The translations under genes were made by a program, and so were the position numbers. Positions 35,578-47,100 of a stretch of 64,000 nucleotides of DNA are shown here, one piece after another. The number at the start of each line of letters is the position of its first letter. The first letter of the stretch is position 1. The stretch comes from Drosophila pseudoobscura. Taxonomy: Eukaryota; Arthropoda; Insecta; Diptera; Drosophilidae. Under the pieces are notes generated by a model that saw only the letters and a list, made by a program, of their open reading frames with translations, was not told where the DNA came from and did not search any database. The DNA lies in assembly GCF_009870125.1 (NCBI RefSeq), contig NC_046683.1, positions 47,817,869-47,881,868 of the forward strand, read 5' to 3'.

Positions 35578-36436
35578 ATGTACACCATCTGTTCGGTATT
35601 TCTAGTGGTTGTGGGTGTCCTGTATGTGTGCGGCAATGGTGGCACCCACAGCCAGCACACAGAGAGCGAGCTCCTGGTGCGCAAGGCCCGTTGGCTGCCG
35701 CTGATCTTTCCGCGAGCCAACCCCACAAGAATGCAAGTAAGCGACCAGACATACCCGATCGATCCAGGGAAATATCACTCACCTACTCACCTCACAGATG
35801 ATCGTTGGCTTTGGCATACCCGTGGAGGACCTCGTGATAGAATCTGTGCTCACGGGCTATGTGTTCAAGGCGCAGTACTATTTGCCCTATTCGGCCAAAC
35901 AGTTGAGGATCAAGGAGGTCCATGACATCACTGCCCGCAGACTGCCGGCGAACGCCACCATCTTTCAGAAGATCATGCAGAAAACGGACGAAGAGCTGGG
36001 CGTGTCCTCGTGGTATATGGAGGAGAATGTCCAGGCCCTGGCCACCTATCGCTGGTCGGTATACGAGGCCTTCCAGGCCCTGGCCATTCGAATGAACCTC
36101 ACTGGCCGCGAGTGCGTACTGAAGAGCATCTGCGAGAGTGCGGCGGCTCCGTTCGATGAAAGGAATGGCCTGCTGGGCGAGCTGCTCCACATTCTGCTCA
36201 CGTAAGTTCTCTATTGACTCCCTGGTGCCCTCCCTGTACCCCTCTTTCCTTGCAGACCCTCCAGCTCTGTGGATCCCCTGTCGGAGCATTCGGACAATGA
36301 TTATCTGCAGGCGGAGCGCCTCGGCGAAGCCGGCACTGATTGTGATCAGGTATTCCAGAGGTGCCCCAAATCATTGCTGCAGCACTTTAGCGATGTCCAT
36401 CATTTGGGCAGCGAGTTCCTGAAAATGCTGCGCTGA
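35578..36436 (+). CDS. Secreted DM4/12-domain protein C
   Basis: Exons 35578-35736, 35798-36201 and 36256-36436 give 247 residues with the same intron phases (0, 2) as gene B. The signal peptide MYTICSVFLVVVGVLYVCGN is followed by a short linker, KARWLPLIFPRANPTRMQ, then the conserved block GFGIPVEDLVIESVLTGYVF. The hallmark is CVLKSICESAAAPFDERNGL, then HILLT, SSSVDPLSEHSDNDYLQAE and the cysteine pair DCDQVFQRC. NAT and NLT are glycosylation sequons. Identity to B is clear along the whole conserved part, so B and C are a tandem duplication. No function is known for the family; secretion is supported by the signal peptide. Confidence 0.88.
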
Positions 36437-38133
36437 TTCCAAGTCCAACTCAAGTATAGGTCCTAGGTATAGCTCTAAAGATTACATTAAGATTCTCTCA
36501 GCTTCCCCAAACAATCTGAGAACTTGCTGACTTCCTCTCGGGTTCAATTCATTTGTTTTGGGCCGTGAAATTTATGCAAATATCCAAACATAATAACTCT
36601 TTTTGTTCGTCTGGTAGCATCTTTGGGTGGTTTTTTCTCTACGCTCGGGTGGTCTTCGGGTCTTCTGGTCTTGTGGTCTCCAGCGCTGCTCCCTGTTTAG
36701 GGTCTATTGTCTTCTAATTCAATAATTACAGCTCGAGCTTCGGCTACCGGGACCCACCACCACCAGCACCATCTCCGTTCGGGCTCCCTTGTGCCTGGCC
36801 AACAAATAGGCGTTTAAATGCAAATGTCTGCGCTGTAATTAATACGCATATAATACGCGTATTATGCTAATGCCAATGTCATAATGACTTGGGGAAACCG
36901 AACAAAATATGCTTTTCACAGCTCGAAATGCAGCTCGGGGTTCGAGTCGGAGTTCGAGTCGGAGTTTGGGTTTCGGGTTCAGTCATATATTCATCACTGT
37001 GCTGGGGGCTGGACTGCATTGTTAATGCCTTTACGTACTAATTAGCTTTGACAAAAGACAAAGCTACTAAAAATTAGTAGCACAAGGGTCCCCCGGTCTC
37101 TTGGGAGGGGACTTTCTCTAATGAAGTTCCCATTTCCAGTTCCCAGACTGGAGAGGCACTTGTAGGTCGTCGTCTCTCGGCCTGTGCCTGTGTTTCTGTG
37201 ATGACAAGACTCTGATAAGCGTGCCGGAGAGGAATATATTTTGACAGGAGCCCCCGGACGGACACTGGAATGAATGTGTCTGCGACTCTGCGAACAAGAT
37301 CATACGGGATCCCCTCGAGAGGCACCTTTCACAACATTTCATGTTGTGCTGTGATTACCTTTGACCCCCCTGCCTTTGGCTAGAGGACAATCATTTTGTA
37401 GTTTCATTGCCTTTCTTTGGAACACAATTTGTAGGAACATGCAGCTTAACGAAGTGATCAGAGGCCAGCCCCCCAAAAAGCGGGGGCCAGATGCTTATCC
37501 GATGACTGCGATGGCTGGCAGCGACAACTATTTTATGGCCTTAATGTGAGACCAAGGAGGATGCTCTCCCTCTCCCTCCCTCTCTCCCTCTCCCTCTCTG
37601 TATATGGCCTGGCTTTTTGCTATTTTTGGTAACCTCCGGGCGGGGGAGGGGGTCGGGGTTGGCTCCTGGAATTTATGCTCTGTAATAATTCTTGGTCCAC
37701 ACAATGTAACAAATTGTTGTACCTGAAGGGAATGCAAATCCACTCTAGTGAAAGGGGGTAAGGGGGGGATAAAGTTCACTCTACTCTGGAAAAAAGTCAA
37801 ACCATTTCAGCTCATCATCGGTGGACCATTAGGTGGTTTATCGCTCAATACCAAATTACTTTTGATGGCACTTTCCCCCCCACCCCACTCTTTTCGGGGA
37901 GCCATCAAATTACAAAGATCTTATCGGATATTCCGTATATTTCATGCTAATTAAAAGATATTTGTTTAGCGATAAACAATAATTAATTGTGGTTATTTTT
38001 CCTCTCCCCCCCCACCACCCCTTAACCTGCCACTGATTGAGTTGTATCTGTATCTACATATCTGTGGAATCAGTTTCAGGTGGTTTTGGTTGAAATAAAC
38101 CAAATCAAGACCGTGGGACGGTAGCCCACACCC

Positions 38134-38318
38134 CCTGAGACCCCTCTCAGACCTCCCTGAGACCCCCTGAGACCCCCTGAGACCCCCTGAGACCCCTCTG
38201 AGACCCCCCTGAGCCCCCTGAGACCCCTCTCAGACCCCCTGAACCCCCCTGAGACCCCTCTGAGACCCCCCTGAGCCCCCCAGAGACCCCTCTCAGACCC
38301 CCTGAACCCCCCTGAGAC
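38134..38318. repeat. CTGAGACCCC minisatellite with about 63-bp higher-order period
   Basis: Tandem CTGAGACCCC/CTCTGAGACC words. The variant block CAGACCCCCTGAACCCCCC recurs at 38231 and 38294, giving a 63-bp superunit. Confidence 0.75.
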
Positions 38319-38629
38319 CATGACGTATGCACATTGTCATCATAACTTTGGCCATTGTCTCTGATTGTGGCTCTCAGACACTAAATCTTTTTCCTTGCCT
38401 TTGCATAATTTCCTCTGTGAACTGCAGTTTATTATTTAAACAACGTGACTAAATTTACGTAGTGCAAAACGAGCCAAAAAACTGGGCTGGCTGACAAAAA
38501 AAAAAAAAAACACCCGCAGGTGGTAAAACAATAATAGTAAACGTTTGCACAGTGGTAGCCCCCAGGAGCTCCACCATCGAGCCATGAATTCTGGGAGGGC
38601 GGTTTTCGGTGTGAACCACTGTACATATA

Positions 38630-38634
<5 letters not shown>

Positions 38635-38671
<37 letters not shown>
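38635..38671. repeat. (GT)n microsatellite
   Basis: About 18 perfect GT units. Confidence 0.9.
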
Positions 38672-38673
<2 letters not shown>

Positions 38674-41600
38674 GCTGGCCATATGCAAAGTGAGCGCGGC
38701 TTTGGGCCCCAGACAATTTTCGCATGATAAATCGTTAAAGGAATATGAAAAACTCGCGAATTGTAACTGAAATAACATACAAAAAGATGGAGATGGCGAT
38801 GGCGATGGCGATGGAGAAGGGTAGATAGCAAGGGCAACTCCAGTGCCCCCCCCCCCCCGCCCCCCCGCACCAGGGATACCTTTTGTTTATGCAAAAAGCT
38901 TCGCGAAATTGGCGCTACGTACGTGCCAAAGCATTTCATGGTCTGGCAACTTAATTCAGCAGGATGCCAGTCCCACACCCAGTCCCAGCCCCACACCCTC
39001 CTCCTCCTCCTCCTCCCTGCCTGCCTGCCTGGCATATGTTGCCCCTACCATGTGTGCCTCATGCGGGTTTCATTTCCATTCATCTTCTGTTTGCCCGCGT
39101 CTGTGCTAGTGTTTGTTTTCACCTCCCCCTGCCTCTGCCCCTCCTCCTTCTCCACCCCCTCCTCCTTGTCCCCGGCGCTCACGTGTAAATTTTCTCAAAT
39201 AAATCATTAAAAGCTGCGCAGCGGAGGCACATTGACATTGTCAGAAGCTTTTCACCCACTCACAGAGCCCCCTCCATCCCCCAACCCCCTCCCACCCCTC
39301 AGGACTAGAGGCCCCTTTCATAAGGCCGCGCTCTTTTAATAGTAATCAACGTGGGGAGTGCTCATTGTGGGTCCCTGCCCGAGGTGCATCTATTCAGAGC
39401 CTCTCCTGCTGCCCCATTCATAAAGTCCACATCGAGGCGCCGTGCCATTGCACTCATCTCTTCTCAAGGGAATGCACGGGTCCTTCCTGTGTGTGTGTGT
39501 GTGCGGGTGTGTGTGTAAAGAGGTTAGTTAGTGGCACTTTAGCGCTAAAGTTTATACATAAATTTGTCATTGGCATTCAGTTTGCCTTCCGTCTTCCGTC
39601 ATCTCGAGCACGGGCTTGGGCAAACATTTGTCTGGGCTTTTCATGGCTGTGGCATTCAAGCCAGGTTTTCCTTTGACAAGCCACACCCCACACCCCCCCC
39701 GCACAGATCCCCCAGGGGTATAGGAATTTTAATTAAATCGGAAATATTTCCTTAGAATTCGGGGGAAATGCTTTCGATATGGGGGCGACTCTCGCCCCGG
39801 CGTCTCAGTTTTACGAGGGCATCATTTACAAGAAATCTGTTATTGTCTTGTTAGGCATTAGCCCGGGCGCCATCTGGCGTCAGATGCTTGGCAAATTGAG
39901 CGATCGCCGGATGACTTGGCACCTTCCCAAAGAACTTGCCAAGGAAACATAAATAAATAATCGAAAATGAAAAGCGAATCGAATGGGCCACAGCTGTGGC
40001 TGTGCGAACGATTTGCAATGCCCTTGCCGCATTTTTATTGCACAATCACAAGTGTTCCCCTGTGTTCCACCGTGTGGCAGAGAGGGCGCCGGCACGCCCA
40101 CTTCACGCATCGGGCCCACACCTTTGAACGGCAAATGTGCCGCACTTCACACCCAGATATCGCAGATATCCCACATATCCAGAACCATAGAGAATGATCT
40201 CCGAGTTGGAGAGCATGATTCGGGGAATGGTTTCGGGGCTGGGATGGGAATGACTGTGCCTAATGCGGCTCTGCACTTGAGCACACTGTTTGCTCAAGTT
40301 CAACCGATGCTCGGACTGAAATAAATTAAGAATTTTAATGCGGAAAAAAACAAAAGGGAGCGAGATACCCATAGACCTAGGACCGACACGACTTCATGCT
40401 TAATCAAAATGTGTTGTAGGGCAGCGCCCCTCTCTCTATCTCTCTCTGTCTCTCTCTCTCTGGCCGGCGGATCCTTTTGAACTGCCGCCAGCAGCCACTG
40501 TAATATTTAAACCAGATCAGATGAGATCAGTTCCATTCGCCGACGCCATTCTGCCTCTCTCTGCCTCTTTCTTCGGCGTCTTCTGGGTAAAAATTATCAC
40601 AGCTTTGCTAATGAAAGGGCAAACGAATGATATTTTAACGAGTCCTGCAGGACCTCCTGGGTTGTGTGTGTGTCCCTAAAAGGTGATAACGCCGCCATCG
40701 AACCAGCCCCTAACGAATGGGATGTCTTTCGATTATTAACGTCTTTTTAGCTCGATGCAGATTGCCTTTGACATTGCCAACAGATTAATGTGGTTGGTAA
40801 TGCAGACTCCAGTCATAGTTCATTCCAGGCAGGTTTCAAAACTTTGGCCCACACCTTACCCACACATTAGATGCGGTAACAACTAGGGCTCTGGGGGCTT
40901 CCCTTCGACATCCATCAGCCTCAGACTCAGCCTCAGACTCGGTGTAATCATTGGCAACATATGTTACCCGAAACTTATCTCCAGCCAAGACACACACACT
41001 GTGCGCACAATGTCAATGTCACACACAGAAAATTATCACACTTGGGATTAGCTGGAAAGAACACTTAACACACGCCGCCAGCCCGCCAGCCGGAGGCAGC
41101 AGGAAGGAGAAAGAAAACTTCCGCTCCGCTCCGTCTCTGTAAATCTTCGTCAAACATTTGTCCAACACCTACGCAGCAAACACCCACGAATCCCCGAATC
41201 CAAGAACCCAGCCCGAAAACCCAGCCCCATCCCCAGACCCAGATGTATGCAGACAGTCCTCGTATTTGGTTGGTGATAAGAGACACCTCATGCGATGCTG
41301 TTGGTCCTGAGATCCCGGCAATTTGTTTTTATCACCCCCCGGTTGATAAGAGGATGCGCGGCGAGAGGTGTTAGGCCCCCCCCCCCCCTCGCCTGCGGCA
41401 CTGCGGCTCTTCTGCTCCTCTGCTACTCTGCTCGGGTGTGATATTTGACAGTCCCGAATGATAAGAATTATTTGCATTTTTGTGTCTCGTTGTGCCGCAG
41501 AAACCACAGCTCGTTCTTCACGCGGTAATTTTTCTCATTAAAAGTTGTGGCCGCCAGTGAAAATTGTTGTCATTTAAGGCATTTTTTTTCCCCTGCCCAG

Positions 41601-41814
41601 ACCCAGACCCCGCCCCCGCCCCCGACCCGTGCATGTGTGTCCTCATTGTGCTGCTGGCAAATAATTACCAGGACGTTTAAGCCACTCAGCCGAGCGTTGT
41701 GAAAATTCATAATATCCAACGCCCAACCTCCGACGGTTTTTTTTTTTGGGCCGTATTCCGGGCACTAGCGGGTGGCATTTTGCGCATAAATCCTTTCATT
41801 CCGTTGGGTTCGGA

Positions 41815-41843
41815 GCACACACACACACACACACACACACACA
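41815..41843. repeat. (CA)n microsatellite
   Basis: About 14 perfect CA units. Confidence 0.9.
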
Positions 41844-43562
41844 TGGACTGTGGCCATACAATGAAAGAAAGGATGTGTTTGCTCTTGGGTTATTGTTCGC
41901 GCAGACAGGACGATGCAGGAGCGTACATAATTAAGCTGTCGAGGATTATTTTGATGTGTCACAGGACGACATCAGGCAGCTGATGATAGCCGTAGGTCCA
42001 CCGGTCTCGCAGCTCATTTAAGCCAACTTTTGTTGTGTTGGGTGAGAGATCCATTAAAACGAAGCCCCCCCTCCCCCCACCCTGTGCCACAGAAGGTGTT
42101 AGTTTCTTAAGCTTCCCAAAAGATCATAAAGATCGCCCAGCATCGCCTCCAATCAATAACAATTTTTCACAACTTTTCTTTCACGGCACAAACAACAAAT
42201 CCCCAACAATCCCCCCCTTTTGTGAGACCCAGACAAAGGAGTTCCCCAAACGACAAAAAAAAAGGGGAATGATATTTATGTAAAAACCACAAGAAATGCC
42301 ATCAAAAGACGAGCGCCTAACATGCGTGTAAATTATAATGCGAATCGAGTAAAGTGTCTGCGAAGGGGCACAGTCCCCAGCACAGCCCAGGCGATCCCCA
42401 AGCCCTGTTCTGGGGGGGGGGGGGGAGTGTAAATTAAATAATTCCTTTGTTCGGTCGTACTCTGGCGGCATTTGCATAAGACCATAAAACGACGAATTCT
42501 GCCAGCGGGGCACCGTCGAAAGCCAAAGCCCAGACAATCTGACGACCTATTGAACCCCGGGGCAGGCGAAAGGCAAAGAGAAAGAGTTGATCCCGGCTGA
42601 GAGCTGTTTAAATTTCATTAGAGAGTGCCAGAGACTAGTGTCCCGTAGCCGAAGCCGTAGCCGAACCCATTGGAAATGCTAATGAATGAATGTCTTTGGG
42701 GGACCCTGGCTACTACCTGGTCACCTGCCAACTTCTGTCACCTTCCGCTTTGCCGACAAAGGCCAGACCAAGACCAAGACCAGGACCAGGACCAGGACAC
42801 AATGCACATGCATTCGTAATGAGTTTGACTTGGGGCCGTGCCCAGTGGCCAGAGCCGTACTCGTACTTTGATTTCGAATTAAATGTTAATAAGTTCAACT
42901 CTTTGGCACTCTTCGAATCGCACTCGAAGATTGTGTACCTCCTATTTCAAGACTATTTCAATCACTCTCTCCCCGTGGCGGGGGCCCCACGAAGACCTTT
43001 GAGGACGGAAATGTGACCACCATTTAAATGCTAAGCAGTCGAGGCCATCGGGCACCACTCGGTCTCCCGTCTCTCGTATCAAATCGCATAAATTATTCGT
43101 GCACTCTACAATTTCCGGCTTTTGGGCAAACGATAAGAGCCATGAAACATAAAAGATCTCTTTCTTGTGGTCTAAATATTTGTGCTGCAGCTAGAGTTTC
43201 ATTCGATTTCCATTGATTCCCCTTGATTTGTTAGATCAGACAAACTGTAAGCCCTAAATTGAAAGAAAGCTGAGTTCCAAGGAAGATCGCATGCTTAGAG
43301 AGCACCAATCATGGGGTTTTCTTGGAAGCACTCAAGATCTTTGGGTGAGAGATCTGAAAAGTTTCAGTATCAAAGGTATTTCTGGGTAAATTCAGACTGG
43401 TTACGATTTCTATGAGATTCTTTCGCTTTGAAGATCGAATAGCTATCTCTAACGTATTATATCTACCTCCAATTCCATTCCTCATCTTGAATTAGTCATA
43501 CTTACATGCCGTTCTCGTCATTGGTATAAGTATTTGTTATTATGAATGCATGCTGGCCTTTT

Positions 43563-43877
43563 TTAGTTCGCTTTAGCTCTCATTTTCCTCGAATACAGCA
43601 AGTACGCGTCATACAGCAGCGCCCCTTGGTCGGTCAGGCAGGAGGAAGGCGGCGTGGCATCCGCCTGGGCTCCAGTGCAGTCTTTGCATTTCACTGAATC
43701 ACTGAATTCCTGGCCCAAACCTTCCTGGGACTAGGAGCACATGTCTCTAGGTCTCTCTACCACCCAATCGGCTTCTTAGCCATGACCTTGCCTTACTCCA
43801 GGAGTGTTTAACCTCGAATCCACGGTCTGCACTATGCTCTGAGATAGGTTCTTGTAAATGGTATTAGTATTTGTCAT
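43563..43877 (-). CDS. Candidate small gene, tandem copy 1 (80 residues, two exons)
   Basis: Proposed exons 43797-43877 and 43563-43724 with a 72-nt GTAAGG...CCCAG intron, phase 0. Exon 1 gives MTNTNTIYKNLSQSIVQTVD and a few more residues. Exon 2 gives EGLGQEFSDSVKCKDC, then GALLYDAYLLYSRKM and ends RAKAN. Exon 2 is 54 codons and has an equally long open counterpart 316 bp away. Against the call: exon 1 overlaps sequence that, on the other side of this copy, is merely 3' flank of the duplicated unit, and most differences between the copies change residues, so purifying selection on this frame is not shown. No family was recognised. Confidence 0.3.
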
Positions 43878-43878
43878 T

Positions 43879-44040
43879 TTAGTTCGTTTTAGCTCTCCTT
43901 TTCCCCGAATACAGGAAGTACGCGTCATACAGCAGCGCCCCTTGGTCGTTCAGACAGAAGGAAGGCTGCGTGGCATCCGCCTGGGATTCAGTGCAGTCTT
44001 TGCATATCACTGAATCATTGAATTCCTGGCCCAAACCATC
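43879..44040 (-). pseudogene. Tandem copy 2 of the small candidate gene, splice donor lost
   Basis: The 54-codon exon (DGLGQEFNDSVICKDC ... GALLYDAYFLYSGKR ... AKTN) is open like its partner. The position matching the GTAAGG donor of copy 1 reads CTAAGG, and the upstream exon is not conserved. It may be a broken copy, or it may use a first exon I could not find. Confidence 0.3.
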
Positions 44041-44165
44041 CTGGGACTGAGAACACATGTCTCGAGGTCTCTGGGTGGTACCCAATTGGCTTCTTAGCCA
44101 TGACCTTGCCTTAGTCCAGGACCCATCCTGCCCTGGTCTGCCCTATGCTCTGAGATCCTACTAGC

Positions 44166-47100
44166 TAATCACTGTTTCTGCTGGGGGTCGAATCAAACTC
44201 CAATTACATTTAAATGCCATGAAATGCTATTTGATTTTGATTTTGATTTTGTTTCTTCTTGTTTTTGTGAACAGCCCGTAATTACCGACAATTGTCTCAC
44301 CGACGATTATGAGAGCGGGACAGAGGCGGGGGAGGGGTTGGGGGAGGGGGTGCGTGCTGGTAAATTATACCCCTGCACCGAAATCCAAAGTTTCGACTCC
44401 ACTTGGTGGCATTTCGAGGCAACTCAAAGTCAAATGACATTTGTCACGCAACCATCCAACCTTTTTTTTGGGTTTTTTTTTGGTTTTAAACCGAGTCAAA
44501 TGCAGACGAGGCCGATTAACTTTGATTTCGTATTGAACTTCTTGCGAGGAGAGCTTAATTATACGACGAAGGACCCTACCCTACCCTACCCTACCCGACA
44601 ACGGTTCGTTGATTTTAATAACTTTCAGCGGGGGGGGCGCAAAAAAAAAGAAGGAAAATCCTGAAGGAAAAGTTGAAAGTTTCTGCCCCGACTCAAGGTA
44701 AACTTTATTCTTTTTCGGCGGTCTTAGCTCATTAATCACAAGGCACAAAGGCAGCCACCGGGTCCGAGGAGAGCCCACGAGGATGAGGGCAAATATCAGA
44801 GTTCCGGGGGGCAAGTCGTCGCCTGCATTCAAGTCTAACAAATCAACGTGCAATTTGCTCATTGAACTATGATCCCCCCACCCCTGCCCACCCCCCCTGC
44901 TACACTGGGAGGGGGAAGGATGTGTGTGGGGGGGGAGGGGGAGGCGTTGCCTGCCAAACTTGATGACATAAAACTTCTGCTGGGGCTTCTGCTGGGGCTG
45001 CGTAAAGTAAAGTTGGCTCTTTTTGGGAAACTTTTGCGTGATTTATAACGCATGCAAAGACGGGCCAAGAGGGGGTGGGGTGGGGTGGGGCTGGGTAATG
45101 GAGACACGTTTTCAATAAACTTTTCGCCTAGACATATTCATATTTTATGCATAAATTCACACAAATGCCATTCGAAATGGCCAAAGAAAGCTGCAATTGA
45201 AATGCGAACTTCAGTTCGTTGAGCGATCCTGACAATTAGCGATCAAAGGAAGAAGTTCTCAACTTGAGAGCAGGCCCGGTTCACACACGCCTTCGACAAA
45301 CAAAGGAGACGCTACGAAAAATCACTTTCCACCTGCATCCCTTTCGAAGGAATCGGCCGGGGCCAGCCCTTCTGATGGGGCAGCAGGTACAAAAACGCGT
45401 GCCCAGACCCGGTTTGGTGTCTCCTTCGATTAGCATTTGAAATCATTAGCCGGGTTTTCGGGGCCTGGCTTCGAACTGGTTCTGGGCCTCTGGTCGGCAA
45501 GGTGCATTCTGCTGGAACCGCATTCGTGGTCGACCGACCAACATCATCATCGTGGCATTTATCTGGCCCTCTGCATCTCTCTCTCTCTGTCTCACTCTCG
45601 GTCTCAGTCTCGGTGTGTGTTTTGGCCCTCACTCGTTTTGGGTTTTACAGCAAAAGCCAGCGGCGTCAAATTTGTAAATGCACCTGGATTTCCTCGTTTG
45701 TTCTTTGCCTTTGTCTGGCTTTCTTCTCTTCGAGAACCCCGACACAGACTCAGACACAGACAGTCCGATATTTGCTTTTTTGATATATGTATGTATGTAT
45801 GTGTTTTGTGGGCATGGCTCGGCCCTCTTGGTTGGATGGATGGATGGATATCCTTTGACATTGCAGCCGTTCGGGTATCATCATCCATCACAAAATGATT
45901 GCCGAAAGATGTTTCTTGTGATTTGAATTTCAAATGCCAGGCATTCAATTAGTTTAATTGCACTTACCCCCCGCCCCCCGCCACAGGCAGGTGAAAGGAG
46001 GGTCCCAGAGGATGCCTAGAACAATGATCTCTTGGACTACCGATCAGGCTATTTTCCCCACACCCCCCCCCCCCCCCCCCCCCCCACGTGTCTGGGAAAC
46101 TTTCTTTGTGGCACACGGTTTTCACTGGTCTTCTGGGCCATCAACCTGTTTGCCGCTATCAACAATCACATTATGAATGTCTTTTGCCTGTGGAAATTAA
46201 GGTTTTTTCGGTTCGAATCAGGGCCGTAATTCAATGATAAAGTTTATTAAATATTCCCCAATGATCCCAACCGACGACCGACGACCGACCGACTGTCGAT
46301 AAATGTCAATCGCCTGGCCTATCTAGTGGGGCTTATCTAAACTGAAGTTTCTTTTAATTAAAAGCAAAGCAACCCAAAACAAAGACCAGACCCAGGCACT
46401 CGGGTCTGTGCCAATGACCCGCATATGGTCTTGGCCCGGCTCCAATGGCTCCAATGGCTCCAACAAATGCAGCAATGCACCGACACATTATTCATGCCGT
46501 TATCAGCCGAATGCTGGCTGTCTTGGACTCTGGGCCAGGCCACGTTTCAACCCAAGCAATTGGCAATTGGCCAGCCACTGGCCACGGGCTATCGGTGGAT
46601 CAGTGGGGAGCGAAATAGCCAACTATTTTGGCAATTTTAATTGTATATAATCTTGGGCGGCACTGAGAGGAAAAACACTTTCCCAAGACCTGCACCTGCA
46701 AACGTCAAGGCTGTACAAATTGATAAGGATCTGGGACTGGCACTGGCACTGGGACTGGCACTGAAGGAAATACCTTCACGCATTGTCCTGGGACCTGGGA
46801 CCCCATAATTTCTATAATCGCTTGCGTGTGCTCTTGACGGCCATTGAAACAGGTTCTCAATACCTTTTTTTTTTGTTTTTTAATAACGGACTTCAAGTTT
46901 GGATTTCGAGGCGTGTCTTATCCTTAAAGGTAGGCCCAGGGACTACCCGCTTACCTGTCGTCCACTCATCATCATCTTGAGACATTGCCTCTGATGGATC
47001 TTCTACCCCGACCCCCCCCAGCCTCTAAGAAATGTATTAATTAAAGCAAAATGAGGCTTCCAGACAGGTTCTCCTCGGCGTTGGGTTGTGATTTTTCCTC

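Larger units (their letters stand above)
36437..43562. other. 7-kb gene-poor region after the DM4/12 cluster
   Basis: No supported gene. Simple repeats dominate: CTCCCT (37561-37600), GAGACCCC minisatellite (38134-38318), an A-run (38496-38510), GT run (38635-38671), C-runs (38847-38875 and 41376-41389), CA run (41815-41843) and a G-run (42411-42425). Confidence 0.5.
43516..44165. repeat. Two-copy tandem duplication, 316-bp period
   Basis: The stop codons of the two copies lie at 43563 and 43879. Similarity runs through the shared exon, the upstream CTTCTTAGCCATGACCTTGC segment and the TCAGAGCATAG words near 43838 and 44148. Confidence 0.8.

Noticed and set aside
43842-44110. Alternative frame starting MAKKPIGYHPETSRHVFSVP in the 316-bp unit
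   Set aside because: Open only in copy 2 and stops after 28 codons; in copy 1 it breaks after a few codons.
46200-46225. GGTTCGAATC box B-like word suggesting a tRNA
   Set aside because: No A box or cloverleaf upstream.
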